Assembly (NCBI GenBank): GCA_905221605.1
Contig: CAJNDS010000141.1
Coordinates: 1 to 64,000, forward strand
Source of the DNA: Symbiodinium natans
Lineage: Eukaryota > Sar > Dinophyceae > Suessiales > Symbiodiniaceae
Direction of reading: 5' to 3'
Length of the DNA stretch: 64,000 nt
Shown here: in pieces, positions 29,700-41,120 of the stretch
Numbering within the stretch: position 1 is the stretch's first letter
How the letters are laid out: every line of letters begins with the position of its first letter
Translations under genes and position numbers: made by a program
Notes under the pieces: generated by a model
Databases searched by the model: none
Seen by the model: the letters and a program-made list of their open reading frames with translations, nothing else
Told to the model about the DNA's origin: nothing

Positions 29700-32194
29700 G
29701 GCCTAGCCCTGAACCCTAAACCCTGACCCCCAAACCCTAAACCCTAAACCCTAAACCCTAAATCCTAAAGGGTTTCGGGGGTTTAGGGAGTTTGGGGTCG
29801 TTGAGGTCGACTGGGGTTGAGGGCTTCGGGTCTTGGTAAACCCTAAACCCTAAACCCTAATTCCCACTTTTTCTAGGTTTAGGATGTTTAGGTTGCCGTG
29901 TAAGGCCCTTGTAACCCAAGAAGGGCGTCCTTTTCATACCTAGGATACTCTTGGGTCTAGTAGAGTAGTAGAGGAATCGGCACTTAGTTCCTAGGTTCTT
30001 ATAAGGTTTCTGATTCTAGGGTTTTAGACCCTCCCTAAAGCAACCCCCGCTTTAAGGTATTTATAGACGACCGTTCGTCTCCCTTCTTGCTAAGGGGTGA
30101 AACCCTCAACCCTAAGACCTACACCCTACACCCTAAACCCTAAACCCTAAACCCGAAGCCGTTTTTACCTTGGCGCTGGGTCTCCTTTCATGGATGCTCT
30201 GGATTCTAGGATGCTCGGGAGGGGGTTGAGGGGACCTTAGCAGCCTAGGCATGCAGGCTTTTAGGTTGTAGGGTTTGGGGTTGAGGGATGTGCGGGGTAT
30301 CGGGACATCTTGGCTGCTTCTTTGTTTCGACCTTTCACTGGATCGGCCAGGCTGCTTGCCGGTCACGTTCGCAGAAGGCACCTTGCGAGACGGGGAGGTT
30401 TAGGGTTTATAGGGGTTTAGGGTCTAGGGTTTAGGGTTTAGAGTTTAGGGTTGGACTCCGTTCAGACATAAGTAGGGTTGCAACCCCCCCCCCCCCTTCC
30501 GGCCGGCCTCCCCCCCAACACAGGAAAGCGGCCGTGGGGGACCAGATGACCATTATGCCTCCATTGACACGAAATCAAAACTCGAAATCGAAACTCAGAT
30601 TCTGAGCATGAATGCTTAACCCCTTATTTTTAACGCTACGCGACCCGCCTCGGCCCGCCCAGCGCATCCGCGTGAGCATGATGATTCCGCAGCGCCCAAG
30701 TCGCGGGACCCCAAGCAATAAGGGCTGGGTTTAGGGTTTAGGGTTCCGGGTTTATGGTTTATGGTTTGGGGTTTAGGGTTGAGGGTTAGTTTAGGGTTGA
30801 GGTCTTAGGGCTCAAGGTTCACGGTTTGGGGTTTAGGTTTTTTTGGGTTTAGGGTTCAGGGTTCAAGGTTCAAGGTTCAAGGTTGAAGGTTGAGTCAGGG
30901 TTGAGACGGTTCGGCTTGGATTGATCGTAAAGTTGAGCCAGGCCGAGGGGTGGTGGAGAGGGGAGGGGGGGGGGGCAGGGGGGGGCAGAGGGGGGGGCAG
31001 GGCGGGGCAGGTGGGGGAGCAGGCAGGGGAGGGGGGGGGTGGAAAGGGGGCTTCAACTGCCCGTGTCGCCCACGCGGGGGTACCCTTTCCAGGTAACAAA
31101 AGGGGTCCACGTATTTGGGCTTGGGGGGAGGATTAGGAGGGGGTGCCTGTTCTGACAACCTATACACCTTCGGCCCGAGGCCTCGGCGGATTAAACCCTT
31201 AAGCCGTTGCCCAAACCCTTAAACTTGGGATGTTCTCCCATATACTGACAGTCCTTGATAGGGATTATAGTACTCTGATGTTTGTTGGCTGGGGAGGGGA
31301 GACTTTGGTAGGACTGGACGCGTCAGCTTCATGTTGCTCGTTTGAACGTGTGAGCCTCTGGTCTGGACGTGTGCTCACGGTGTCTGCAAATTGGTGCGCT
31401 TCCCGGCATGTCACTTCCTTGCACAGCGCTAAGGTTTCCGATTCAGGGCTTAGGGCTTAGGATCTAGGGTTTATGGTTTAGGATTTAGGGCTCAGGTTTA
31501 GTAGGGTTCAGGATGTAGGGTTTACGAGTTAGGGTTTCGGGGTTAATTAGTGTATCTCAAGCCACAGTTCTCACTGACATGTCTTGGATTCGTCCCTGGC
31601 TGTGGTTTCGGGCTCAGAAGTTCGAAGCTGCCTGCGCCAGGTCTCTCACACCTTGCTGGTTGAGGCGGAGTGTGGGCACATGCAAGCATGCTTCTTTAGG
31701 GAGGGTTCCGTATTGGACTGCACTAGACCGCCTTAGTATACACACTTGTATGGGGTGCTGAAAGATTCGATGGTATGTGTCGTTTATCGACGAATCAGGG
31801 TATACAAAACTTGCACAGTTACCCTGAGCCCTAAACCCTAAGCCCTAAGCCCTAAGCCCTAAACCCCCAAACCGAATGTCGTGAAGCTGGTTGTCCTTGT
31901 CCACTTCCGCCTCCGTTTGACGCTAAGAAGCACTCCCCTGAGCGTGTGAAGGTGTGGAAGCACACTGCGTTAAGAGCCCAAAATCTCCTGTGTTGTAGGT
32001 GTTAAGATTCATACTCCTAGACGGGTAAGGCATTATTTCAATAACCTACAAAAATTTAGGTTTTGGGCTTTTCAGGTACAGCATTGACCAGCTACAGCGA
32101 CTGTTGAAGTCGGACATCTGAATTGGTACGTGCTGCTATGGACGGGACGATGCTGTTTGCTGCAAAGAAGCTTAACCGATGCCCGAGTCATGCT

Positions 32195-32195
<1 letters not shown>
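29700..32195. other. Repeat-rich stretch without a supported gene
   Basis: Degenerate telomere-like units in both orientations, a partial family-F element (31227-31282), a G-rich polypurine stretch (30955-31050) and short GC islands. ORFs of 60-80 codons occur (30133-30381 minus, 31230-31460 and 31579-31761 plus) but overlap opposite-strand ORFs or repeats. Confidence 0.5.

Positions 32196-32252
<57 letters not shown>
32196..32252. repeat. 57-nt poly-C tract
   Basis: Uninterrupted C run, the longest homopolymer in the window. Confidence 0.9.
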
Positions 32253-32404
32253 TTGCCCGGCGCCCCTCACCCTAAACCCCAAACCCTAAACCTAAACCCT
32301 AAACCCTCAACCTGCGCAAGGATCCGGTGGACAATGTCGAGGCAGAGACGACGGTGGGCTGGGAGGCAGGTCGCAGCCATGGACGCTTCATTAGGATGTT
32401 TTTT

Positions 32405-32500
32405 GGCGGGGTCTCATGTAGTTCCTTTTTGGATTACGTAGTTGTAGGGGATTCTAGTATTCGACCGCACAAAGGTACTCATTACATAGGATCCATTGGG
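32405..32500. mobile_element. Palindromic element, family D, copy 2
   Basis: CATGTAGTTCCTTTTTGGAT to AAAGGTACTCATTACATAGG with GGGGATTCTAGTATTC in the centre. Confidence 0.5.
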
Positions 32501-32838
32501 TAAACCCTGAACCATGATCATCTTGATGAGTTCTAACGTGCATCCTTCGATACACGAACTCTCGTTTGTTACGCATAGCGCTTCGAGAAGAGTCCTGGCA
32601 TGTATAAAGCTGCTGGCGAAGCTGACCTCTAGGCCAGCAAGGCTACCCTCCAGCCACGGCTCCTGCCTATGAAGCCCTCCAAAATCAGCAACCCTTGAGG
32701 GTTTTTGGGTTTACGGTTCAGGGTTTTAGGGTTTTTTTGGTTTAGGGGGGCGAGTGCTTTTTCGCAAGCTCCCTTCTTGCTGAGGACGCGTGCCAAGCTT
32801 GCTCGTTTATGTGCCATCCATCACCTGACAGATGTTCA

Positions 32839-32950
32839 CTTTGTGGTACTTCACTGTAACTTTAGATCCTTACCTTTTTTGGGTTTATTGGGTTTCTTAT
32901 TAAGGCAGCTAAAAGTTTAATTTATAGCTACCCTCCTGAGTGCAGCCAAG
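32839..32950. mobile_element. Dispersed element, family G, uninterrupted copy
   Basis: CTTTGTGGTACTTCACTGTAA, then CTTTAGATCCTTACC, TTTTTTGGGTTTATTGGG, TTATTAAGGCAGCTAAAAG, ending GAGTGCAGCCAAG. It is the empty-site reference for 55348-55568. A third copy (right part) is at 48640-48727. Confidence 0.7.
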
Positions 32951-33224
32951 TTCAAATCAACCCGTAATTGGCATTGTATGTGCACAGAACATTCCCCCCT
33001 CCCCCCCCCCCCCCCCCCTCAACCCTAATGAAACCCTAAACCCCAAACCCGAAACCCTAAACGCTCCCCCCCCTTAGAAGCCTCAACCCTAACTAAACCC
33101 TAAACCCTAAACCCTAAACCCTAAACCCTAAAGCCTAAACCCTCCCCCCCTTTCCACACGCTTGAGGATGAGTCCCCTGCTGGTGGCGCGGAAGTCGAGA
33201 CGCTTTCGCGACTGAGGCTTCGCG

Positions 33225-33358
33225 GGTGTGGTGAGCCTTCGGACGGATAAGGGGTTTAGGGTTTAGGGTAGAATTAGGGTTTAGGGTTTAGGGTTTAGGG
33301 TTTGGGGTTTGGGGTTTGGGGTTTGGGGTTTGGGGTTTGGGGTTTGGGGTTTGGGGCT
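33225..33358. repeat. TTTAGGG array turning into TTTGGGG array
   Basis: TTTAGGG units, then eight consecutive TTTGGGG units (33301-33358): another locally homogenised variant. Confidence 0.95.
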
Positions 33359-33551
33359 TAGGGTTGATAGGGAATAGGGTATAGGGTTTAGGGTTTAGGG
33401 GGTTTAAGGGGTTTAGGGGTTTCGGAATTGTTTCAACAATGCTTCGTTGAGTTCAAAAGAGGATCTTATTTAGGGATCCTTTTTCAGATAGTTTGATTCA
33501 AGGGCCGACTGAAAGATATCGGATTTACGTTCCTTTTTTACGGCTTAGGCT

Positions 33552-33712
33552 TTTAGGGTTTAGGGTTTAGGGTTAGGGTTTAGGGTTTAGGGTTTAGGGT
33601 TTAGGGTTTAGGGTTTAGGGTTTAGGGTTTAGGGTTTAGGGTTTAGGGTTTAGGGTTTAGGGTTTAGGGTTTAGGGTTTAGGGTTTGGTGTTTAGGGTTT
33701 AGGGCTAGAGTT
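33552..33712. repeat. Long TTTAGGG array
   Basis: About 22 units, nearly perfect. Confidence 0.95.
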
Positions 33713-34023
33713 TAGGGCTTAGGATCTAGCGTCTAGGGTGTAGGGTTTTAAGGTCCCTCAAAAGGGACTCAAGGAGGGACCCCTATAAGGGACCGTAGGG
33801 GTTATTTGCGGTTTAGGGTTCAGGGTTTAGGGTTTAGGGTTTAGGGTTTAGGGTTCAGGGTTTAGGGTTGAGGGTTTAGGGTTTGGTTTCTTAGGGCCCA
33901 CATAGGCATATCGGGACTATATAAGGCATATATAGGGGTTAGAGAGGGGGAAGCCTTGTACCCCTAGTAATCCCAGCTGATCCGAGAATGCAAGAATCAG
34001 ACCCTACAAGCCCAAACCCTCCA

Positions 34024-34112
34024 CCTAGAGGCTCTAATGTAGTTCTTTTTGGGTTAGTTATAGGGGATTCTACTTTTCTTCCCGAAAAAGGTGCTGCATA
34101 GGAGCCTTGGGT
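34024..34112. mobile_element. Palindromic element, family D, copy 3
   Basis: GAGGCTCTAATGTAGTTC then TTTTTGGGTT on the left; CCCGAAAAAGGTGCTGCATA then GGAGCCTT on the right; GGGGATTCTAC in the centre. Confidence 0.55.
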
Positions 34113-34589
34113 ATACCCTGTAAACCCTAAACCCTGCGCTCGAAGCTATATGTCGGTCCCTGGCAGCCCTCAACACTAAACCCCAAAACAAAAACGGCGC
34201 AGCATTTGAAGAGGGACCTACGCACGGACAACTCAAGTTGAAGGGAAATTGCAGGGTTTAGGCTTTGTTTGGCCCGCTTTCTCTGCCTGCGACAGGTTTC
34301 AAAGGGCAGTTCTTCCGTAAAACGGGGCTCCAGGGCATTCACTCCAGGTCTGGACGTTGCATACCGACTCTCACTGTGAGCTTGTGCGAACTCTCTGCAG
34401 ACATGTTTCGCAAATAGTAGCCCTAAAGCCGGGCCTCAACCCTAACACCCTAAACCCTAAACCCTAAACCCTAAACCCTAGTTGTTTAGGGATGAGAGGG
34501 TTAGAGCTTCTTGCCCCAAGTTGCGTGTAAGAGCCCCTGGAGGCAAAGCTTGTCCATGTGGAGCCGAAGTGGCCCGGATGTGACACCTG

Positions 34590-35406
34590 GTTTAGGGTTT
34601 GGGGTTTGGGGTTTGGGGTTTAGGGTTCGGGGTGTAGGGTTTAGGGTTTAGGGTTTGGGATCTAGGGTTTAGGGTTTAGGGTTTGGGGTCTAGGGTTTAT
34701 GGTTCGGGGTGTAGGGTTTAAGGCAGGGAGGGGACGGGGAGGGGTGAATTATCAGGCTTTGAACTTCAGGGAGCCTTTGCAAGCAAATTCACAAGGTCTG
34801 TGGGCCATAACCCCGTATTGTCCTACACAAGTATAACTTATGGAATGTTCATCTTTGATAAGACCCCCCCCCCCCCCCCCCGCAAGCCTTACACACTTGA
34901 ACTCCTTCGTGGGGAGACGTGGCCGCACCTCAACGACTCAACGGGTTTAGGGTTTAGGGTTTAGGGTTTAAGGTTTAGGGTTTAGGGTTTAGGGTTTAGG
35001 CTTTTAGGTTTTCAGGGATTCGCACTGCAAGACGCCCCGAAACCTAGAGGCATCAACCCTGACTTCCCTAAAACCCTAAAACCCTTTAACCCGAACCCTA
35101 AACCCTAAACCCTAAAACCCTAAACCCTAAACCCTAAACCCTAAACCCTAAAACCCTCAACCCTTAACCCGAACCCCCGAAAGCCCAAAACACTTAAGCG
35201 GTCCGGTCCAAAAGCATCAAGCCTCAACCCTAACAGCAAGAAGCCCCAGGAGCTCCTGGCACTCCTGCAAACAGCTAGCACTCCTAAAAACACAACAGCT
35301 GATAAATGTATATACATATGTGTTTCTCTCTCTGGCTTTCTCTTTATCTTTCTCTTTATCTTTCTCTGTATGTTTCTCTTTCTCTTTATCTTTCTCTTTC
35401 TCTTTT

Positions 35407-35437
<31 letters not shown>

Positions 35438-36047
35438 TGGTACATCTACATTTGCGTGCTTAGTTCTTTGTTCTTAACTTATGTATTTTGTTATGAAGAT
35501 GCCCCGAAGACCTACCTCTCGCAGAGACGATCTTCCCAGACTTCCAGATTCGTAGACATACCCGCCATACTTTCCCAGATCCCCAGATTGGCCCAGATTC
35601 CCAGATTTGTCCGACTTAAGTTTCCAGATTCCCAGATTCCCGATACCTTGGAAAGATGTGCGTGCGCATGACACCAGCACATATGTTTTCGACATGTTAT
35701 GAACATTTTACAACATCAGGTAAAACCCTGATTAATCGCTCACGACTGGGTTTTCTTATCACATTCAGCAACCGAAGTCTCGTACACACCATGATCGTCG
35801 TGTCGGAATCTCTAAAAAAACATCGCCAACTGTCCGATTAGCCGAGTAGGGCCTTTCAACAGGACATGTTTGTGTAGTTATAAGCATGCATAAGCATTAG
35901 GGTTTAGAGTTTAAGGTTTAGGGTTAAGGGTTTAGGCACTGATGTTTACCATGTTTCCGAGAGGTGTCATGTGCAGCAGTATAGAGAAGTGTATGTAGGT
36001 TCTGAGAAAATACAGAGGTCGGTCTTGTGGAGGGGGGGGGGGGGAAC

Positions 36048-36078
<31 letters not shown>

Positions 36079-36420
36079 GTATACCCAAAACAAAGATTGA
36101 GGTACAGTACTCCGAAACCCAGTTAGGGTTTCGGCTGTAGGATTTTTGGTTTCAGGACTGTGGGGTTTAGGTTTAGAGCTTAGGGTTGAAGGGTTTCGGG
36201 TTTAGGGCTTAGGGTTCGTGGGATCTTCAGAAGCCCACCAAAGCACGATAATCGTACCCCAGGCCACTCAGATGAACTATATTTGCATGTACATGTATTA
36301 CATGTAAATAAGTAAGAACATATATGTTTTCTGGGTTCCTATCATAGTTATTTACACCTACAAAGTATATACTCCAAAGTAGGGCCAAAGCCCTAAACCC
36401 TAAACCCTAAACCCCAAACC
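34590..36420. other. Repeat-rich stretch without a supported gene
   Basis: Holds TTTAGGG/TTTGGGG arrays (34590-34720, 34945-35000), CCCTAAA arrays (35090-35165), a CTTT-rich polypyrimidine tract (35322-35440), a degenerate CCCAGATT repeat (35530-35645), an AT microsatellite (36056-36080) and poly-G or poly-C runs. No exon is supported. Confidence 0.55.
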
Positions 36421-36503
36421 CTAAGAGCTCCCAGGTCAGACTGCCCATCGTACGCACACGGTGGACGGCGCGCTGAGTCGCCTCCTTATTGGGGCTTAAG
36501 CTT

Positions 36504-36662
36504 TAGGTTTAGGGTTTAGGGTTAGGGTTTAGGGTTTAGGGTTTAGGGTTTAGGGTTTAGGGTTTAGGGTTTAGGGTTTAGGGTTTAGGGTTTAGGGTTT
36601 AGGGTTAGGGTTTAGGGTTTAGGGTTTAGGGTTTAGGGTTAGGGTTTAGGGTTAGGGTTTAG
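36504..36662. repeat. Long TTTAGGG array
   Basis: About 22 units with several TTAGGG (6-nt) units, especially at its ends. Confidence 0.95.
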
Positions 36663-36911
36663 GGGGAACCCGTGTTTTTTTTGTCGTGGGTGCTTTTTTG
36701 CTGTGGGTGCTTTTTTCGGGGGCCGCCCCGGTGAGTGAGTGACCTGGCGCGTGTCGCCTCCGCACCCGCAGCAAAAAAAAACGCGCCCCCTCACCCGCAG
36801 CAAAAAAAGAAACACGCCGCCCCCCCCCCCCCCCCCCCTTTCCTCCCCACCCCCCAGGTCATTTGTTTTGCAATTTCCTCCCCAACCCCGTCCCCAACGC
36901 CCCCCCTCCTT

Positions 36912-37441
36912 TAAACTGTGCAAGCGTTTTCAAAGCACTGAATCCTTCCCGAGGCCATCATGCGAGCATTGTGTTTGCAAACGGTGGAGGGAAAGCTGCA
37001 CCCCGCCCGACCCCCCCCCCCCTCTTTAAAACCGTGCCAGGTCGCTTCTCAGCATATGAATCCTGTCCAAGCCGATCATGTTTGCAAATGGGGGGGGCTG
37101 CGCCCCCCCCAACCCCCGCTTCTTAAAGCCATGCCGCTTGCTTCAAAGCAAATGAATCCTTTCCGAACCCATCATGAGAGCATTCCCCCCCGCTTGAAAG
37201 GGGGGGGGGGTGGGGCTGCGCGTTTTAGCCGGGCAAACTTGCTTCAATCATACGAATCCCTTCCAAACCCATGATGATGCGAGCATTGTGTTTGCAAATG
37301 GGGGGGGGGGCTGCGCCCCCCCCCCAACCCCCCCGCTTTTTTTAGCCGGCAAGCCTGCTTCAAAGCTTACGAATCCCTTCCAAACCAATGATGCGAGCAT
37401 TGTGTTTTCAAATGCGGCGGTCTGCGCAGCCCCCAACCCCT
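36912..37441. repeat. GC-rich tandem repeat, about five units
   Basis: Units of about 75-130 bp with landmarks in order: GCTTCAAAGCA..GAATCCTTCC, ATGCGAGCATTGTGTTTGC, AAATGGGGGGGGCTGCGCCCCC, AACCCCCGCTT. The GGGGGG-CTGCG-CCCCCC part can fold into a strong hairpin. Predicted Pro/Ala ORFs across it are by-products. Confidence 0.85.
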
Positions 37442-37489
37442 CTGAAAAAAGAGGGAATAGATGCTTGCTTTCCTAGGAAATTCAGACCT

Positions 37490-38280
37490 TATAGTGGAAG
37501 TTGAATTTTCCGTTTAAAAATAGAGATATAAACGTCTTCTTAGTAAAGAATCGAGAAAACAGAGCTTGTGGTATGAGACATGAACAAAAACACTTGTTGT
37601 CTACGAGTCACAGAGATAGTGCATGTACTCTTATGACAATATAGAGAATTAGCTTTTCATGTATTCCTCTCTCATGTCTTCCTCGTGAAATAAAGAGAAG
37701 AAGTCTGAAAGTACTGACAAAATAGTAAACTATAGAACAATAGAGGTTTTCGCTATACAATATAGAGAAATTACAGGTTTCCTATGACAACATAGAGGAA
37801 ATAGAGGCTTTCATACGAAAACATAGCGACAATACAAAGTGTTTTCATATTAAAATGTAGAGGTCTTGATATTCAAATATAGAGAATAGAGGTTTTCATG
37901 TTCAAATTGTAAGAAAATGGAGGTTTGCCTATTCAGAGACAGAGAAAATAATAGGCTTCCTATTAAAATAGGACATGAGGAACAAAAACACTTTTAATTG
38001 CAAGTCACATATTGAGATAACACAGAGAATTCGTTTCTCATGTATTCCTCTCTCATGTCTTCCTCATTAAGTATAGAGGAAAACTATGACGATATAGACA
38101 AAAATAGAGAGAAATAGAGGTTTTCGTTATAAAATATAGAGAAATAGAGGTTTTCGTATTAAAGTATAGAGAAATTAGAAAAACTAGAGGTTTTCATATT
38201 CAAATATAGAGAAGAAAGATGTTTTCCTATTAAAAATTAGAGAAAATAGAGGTTTTCATAGTAAAATATAGAGCAAACAG
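37490..38280. repeat. AT-rich degenerate repeat block
   Basis: About 790 bp with much lower GC than either flank. The phrase AAATATAGAGAAATAGAGGTTTTC recurs in pieces about 15 times (e.g. 37733, 38105, 38140, 38170, 38225). A longer duplicated phrase 'catgaggaacaaaaacactt...catgtattcctctctcatgtcttcctc' appears at about 37580-37690 and 37973-38070. No ORF. Confidence 0.8.
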
Positions 38281-38512
38281 CAAAAACGCTCCGCACCCGC
38301 AGCAAAAAAAAAAAAGCGCCCCCACGGCATCCGCAACACAAAAAACGCGCCCCCCTCACCCGCAGAAAAAAAAACAAGAAAAAAACGCGCCCGCACCCGC
38401 AGACAAAAAAAAAACAAACGCGCCCGCCTACCCGCAGCAGCAAAAAAAAAAAAAACGCGCCCCGCCACCCAGCACAAAAAAAGCACCCGCAGCAAAAAAA
38501 GCACTCTTACCG
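38281..38512. repeat. CGCACCCGCAGCAAAAAA repeat
   Basis: About seven units of CGC(C/A)C..CCCGCAGCA plus a poly-A run. Similar units lie at 36762-36820, so they bracket the AT-rich block and the GC-rich tandem repeat. Confidence 0.85.
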
Positions 38513-39618
38513 GGTTTTAGGTTTAGGGTTTAGGGTTTAGGGTGAGGGTTTAGAATTCAGGATTGGTTATGGTTGTAGGGCTTGAGTGTCGAGGATCTGC
38601 TAGGGTTGAAGGCAGTTAGGCTTTAGTAGTTATGGGTTTCAGGGTTTAGGGTTTAGGGTTTGAGGGTTGAAGGTTGCGGCTTAGGAGATTTCCTTCAACG
38701 CTGTAAGCCCTACTGGCCCAAACACGTCTACTGGGGCTGACTTGCAGAACGCGAGCGCCTTAAAGCCGAAAACCCTAATCCCTAAACCCTAAACCCTAAT
38801 CCCGAAACCCAAAACCAATTTAAGAGCCTAGAGGCAGTACAAAGATGAGGAGAGCCCGAAACTAACCACCAGCCCCTCCTGCCGCCCTTGTCGAAGGTGA
38901 GCCATCCGTCATGGTTAGGGTTGGGGGGGGGGGGGGGGCTTGGCTTGGGTTAACTGGTTTGATTCTCCTCTTTTACATGCCATTATGCTAGATGTGAAAG
39001 ACAAATAAACGTTTACAGAACTTGTTGACTACAATGGCATTGTGTTACTTGTTTTAGACAGGTAAGCAACCAACTTGGTGCAAAAACGCATACGGAGGTA
39101 TTGGGGCCTTGGGCTGTCAAGTTTCGAAGCTCCCCGTCACCCTGCTTCTTGAGCAAAGAAACTCGTGATTTTCGTGTTTGTTTTTCAAAGGGCTGAATAT
39201 GTCCACACACACGCGCACACACACACACACACATATCTCAAGCCCGCTAGCCCTATTGTTGGAGAACGCAAGCCTGGTCAACATTTAGCACTTGTACGGC
39301 ACATTTCTTTGCGGATAAACAATATCCCTCAGCGTGCCGCAGTCTTGCTGGTTGGCACTTTTGCTTGGTGGGCCCACCTGGTGAAGCCTTAACCCGAGCC
39401 CAAACAGCACCCGCAAGCCCTAAAAACTTTAACACCCTGCCCAAAAACTCTAAAACCCTAAAATTATAAAACCCTGAATTTTTCCCTAAACCTCTGAAGC
39501 CTAAGAGCCCTCAAAGGTCCGACAGAGAAGGCCGGTGGGCCTCTGCGCAACGGGCGTTTCATTCCCGTCTCCGCGGCCGAAGCCGCGCGGGTGGCCGCGA
39601 CAAGGCGCACCTTGCGAA
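38513..39618. other. Stretch without a supported gene
   Basis: Telomere-like units (38515-38545, 38640-38670, 38775-38815), a poly-G run, a short CA microsatellite (39200-39232) and otherwise unique sequence. ORFs 39013-39234 (-), 39165-39392 (+) and 39535-39723 (+) are each 60-75 codons without motif or splice support. Confidence 0.45.
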
Positions 39619-39692
39619 CTTGGAGGTTCATGGTACTTACTAACCAATTGTAACTGTACTTATAACCCTACTTATAATACCCCTAAAGGGCC
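39619..39692. mobile_element. Family A element, half copy
   Basis: CTTGGAGGTTCATGGTACTTA through CCTACTTATAATACCCCTAAA, identical in order to the left half of 40669-40819; the right half is absent. Confidence 0.6.
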
Positions 39693-39987
39693 AAACCCCA
39701 CTGTCCTCATTCGCTGCAGTTGATAGTGTAAAGCATGGTATTGGTGGTAAATCCGATATCGTATAGCCGCTCGTATAGCTACGCCAAGTGCTGCTTTGAC
39801 CTTCCACCGCATGGGTGAACCCCAAACCCCGTAAGCCCTAAGCCCCAAACCCTAAACCCCACAAGCCCCAAAACCCCCAACCCTGAACCCCCGAGGCATC
39901 ATAAACTCCCATCAGCCCTCATCCCCAAACCCCATAAACCCGAAAGCCGATAAACCTAACAAACCCTATAAGCCCAACAAATCCACC

Positions 39988-40058
39988 CGAAACCCTAAAC
40001 CCTAAACCCTAAACCCTAAACCCTAAACCCTAAACCCTAAACCCTAAACCCTAAACCC
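39988..40058. repeat. CCCTAAA array
   Basis: About ten perfect units, upstream of the exon candidate near 40075. Confidence 0.95.
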
Positions 40059-40072
40059 GGCACCCGGTCAAG

Positions 40073-40180
40073 ATCTACCTACTTTGATCCCTCGACCCGC
40101 AAGAGAGCATCTGAGGCCGCAGAGCCCCCACAGCGCCCTCAAAACCCTGCAGCAAGCCATCCTCAGCCCGAAACCAAAGC
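40073..40180 (+). CDS. Candidate exon, unknown Ser/Pro/Arg-rich protein
   Basis: Frame reading RSTYFDPSTRKRASEAAEPP then QRPQNPAASHPQPETKAL between a CCCTAAA array and a TTTAGGG array (40185-40250). Exact borders are uncertain. Probably the same gene as 40269-40326 and 42132-42232. Confidence 0.35.
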
Positions 40181-40268
40181 CCTGTTTAGGGTTTAGGGTT
40201 TAGGGTTTCGGGTTTAGGGTTTAGGGTTTAGGGTTTAGGGTCTAGGGTTTAAGTCCGCGAGGTCCCAG

Positions 40269-40326
40269 GATTCCCCGCAGAAGCTGCCGGAGTCGCCGCG
40301 GAAGCCGGCGGAACCGCGGAAGACCC
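40269..40326 (+). CDS. Exon of unknown Ser/Pro/Lys-rich protein
   Basis: CCCAG acceptor, DSPQKLPESPRKPAEPRKT, then a consensus donor GTAAGG. Regular PxK/PRK spacing suggests a disordered basic segment. One of the few exons here with a classical extended donor. Confidence 0.45.
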
Positions 40327-40388
40327 GTAAGGAAGCAGGCCGGCGGTGCCGCCTGCACCTGCACATCCCCCGGCTAACGTACCTTCTA

Positions 40389-40495
40389 AGGGTTTAGGGT
40401 TTAGGGTTTAGGGTTTAGGGTTTAGGGTTTAGGGTTTAGGGGTTTAGGGTTTAGGGCTTAGGGGTTTAGGGTGTAGGGTTTAGGGTACCTCTTAA
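40389..40495. repeat. TTTAGGG array
   Basis: About 13 units with two GTTTAGGGG and one TTTAGGC variants. Confidence 0.9.
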
Positions 40496-40668
40496 CTTCT
40501 TGGGTTTGTTTTTGGTGTCTCAGGGCTTCTGGGGATGTCAAGGTCAAGAGGTTTAGCACATGTAGGTACTAGGGTTCTGTGCTTTTCAGAGCCCAGAGAT
40601 GTAGGGCTCGATGACTCCGGTGCCACAGGGCTTTAGGGCTCTGCATCCCAGTCGTGGTTTAGGGTTTA

Positions 40669-40819
40669 CTTGGAGGTTCATGGTCCTTACTAACCAATTA
40701 TAACTGTACTTATAACCCTACTTATAATACCCCTAAAGGGCCTTATGGGGGTTATCCCACTTATAAGTAGGGTTATAAGTACAGTTATAATTGGTTAGTA
40801 AGTACCATGAACCTTCAAG
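40669..40819. mobile_element. MITE-like element, family A, complete copy
   Basis: 151-bp near-perfect palindrome: CTTGGAGGTTCATGGTCCTT...AGTACCATGAACCTTCAAG, with CCAATTATAACTGTACTTAT and its complement inside. TA lies outside both ends. Same length and layout as 51505-51655. Confidence 0.85.
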
Positions 40820-40859
40820 TAGGGTTTAGGGTTGAGGCCCCGATAACCCTAATCCCCAG

Positions 40860-41120
40860 ACCCTAATTAAACCCTAAACCCCCAAACCCCCTAACCCCTA
40901 AACCCCTAAACCCCTAAACCCCTAAGCCTTAACCCCTCAACCCCTAAGCCCCTAAGCCTTTAAACCCCTAAACCCCTAAACCCCTTAACCCCTTAACCCC
41001 TTAACCCCTTAACCCCTCAGCCCCTAAGCCCCTAAACCCTAAACCCCTAAACCCCTACACCCCTACACCCCTAAACACCTAAGCCCCTAAACCCCTAAAC
41101 CCCTAAACCCTTAATCCCAT
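40860..41120. repeat. AACCCCT variant array
   Basis: About 35 units of CCCCTAA/CCCCTTAA/CCCCTACA, i.e. an extra C per telomeric unit kept through 250 bp. Confidence 0.9.

Noticed and set aside
35306-35671. Leu/Ser-rich ORF of 121 codons
   Set aside because: Its first half is a CTTT polypyrimidine tract and its second half the CCCAGATT repeat.
36739-37476. Pro/Ala-rich + strand ORFs
   Set aside because: They read through GC-rich tandem repeats and poly-C runs.
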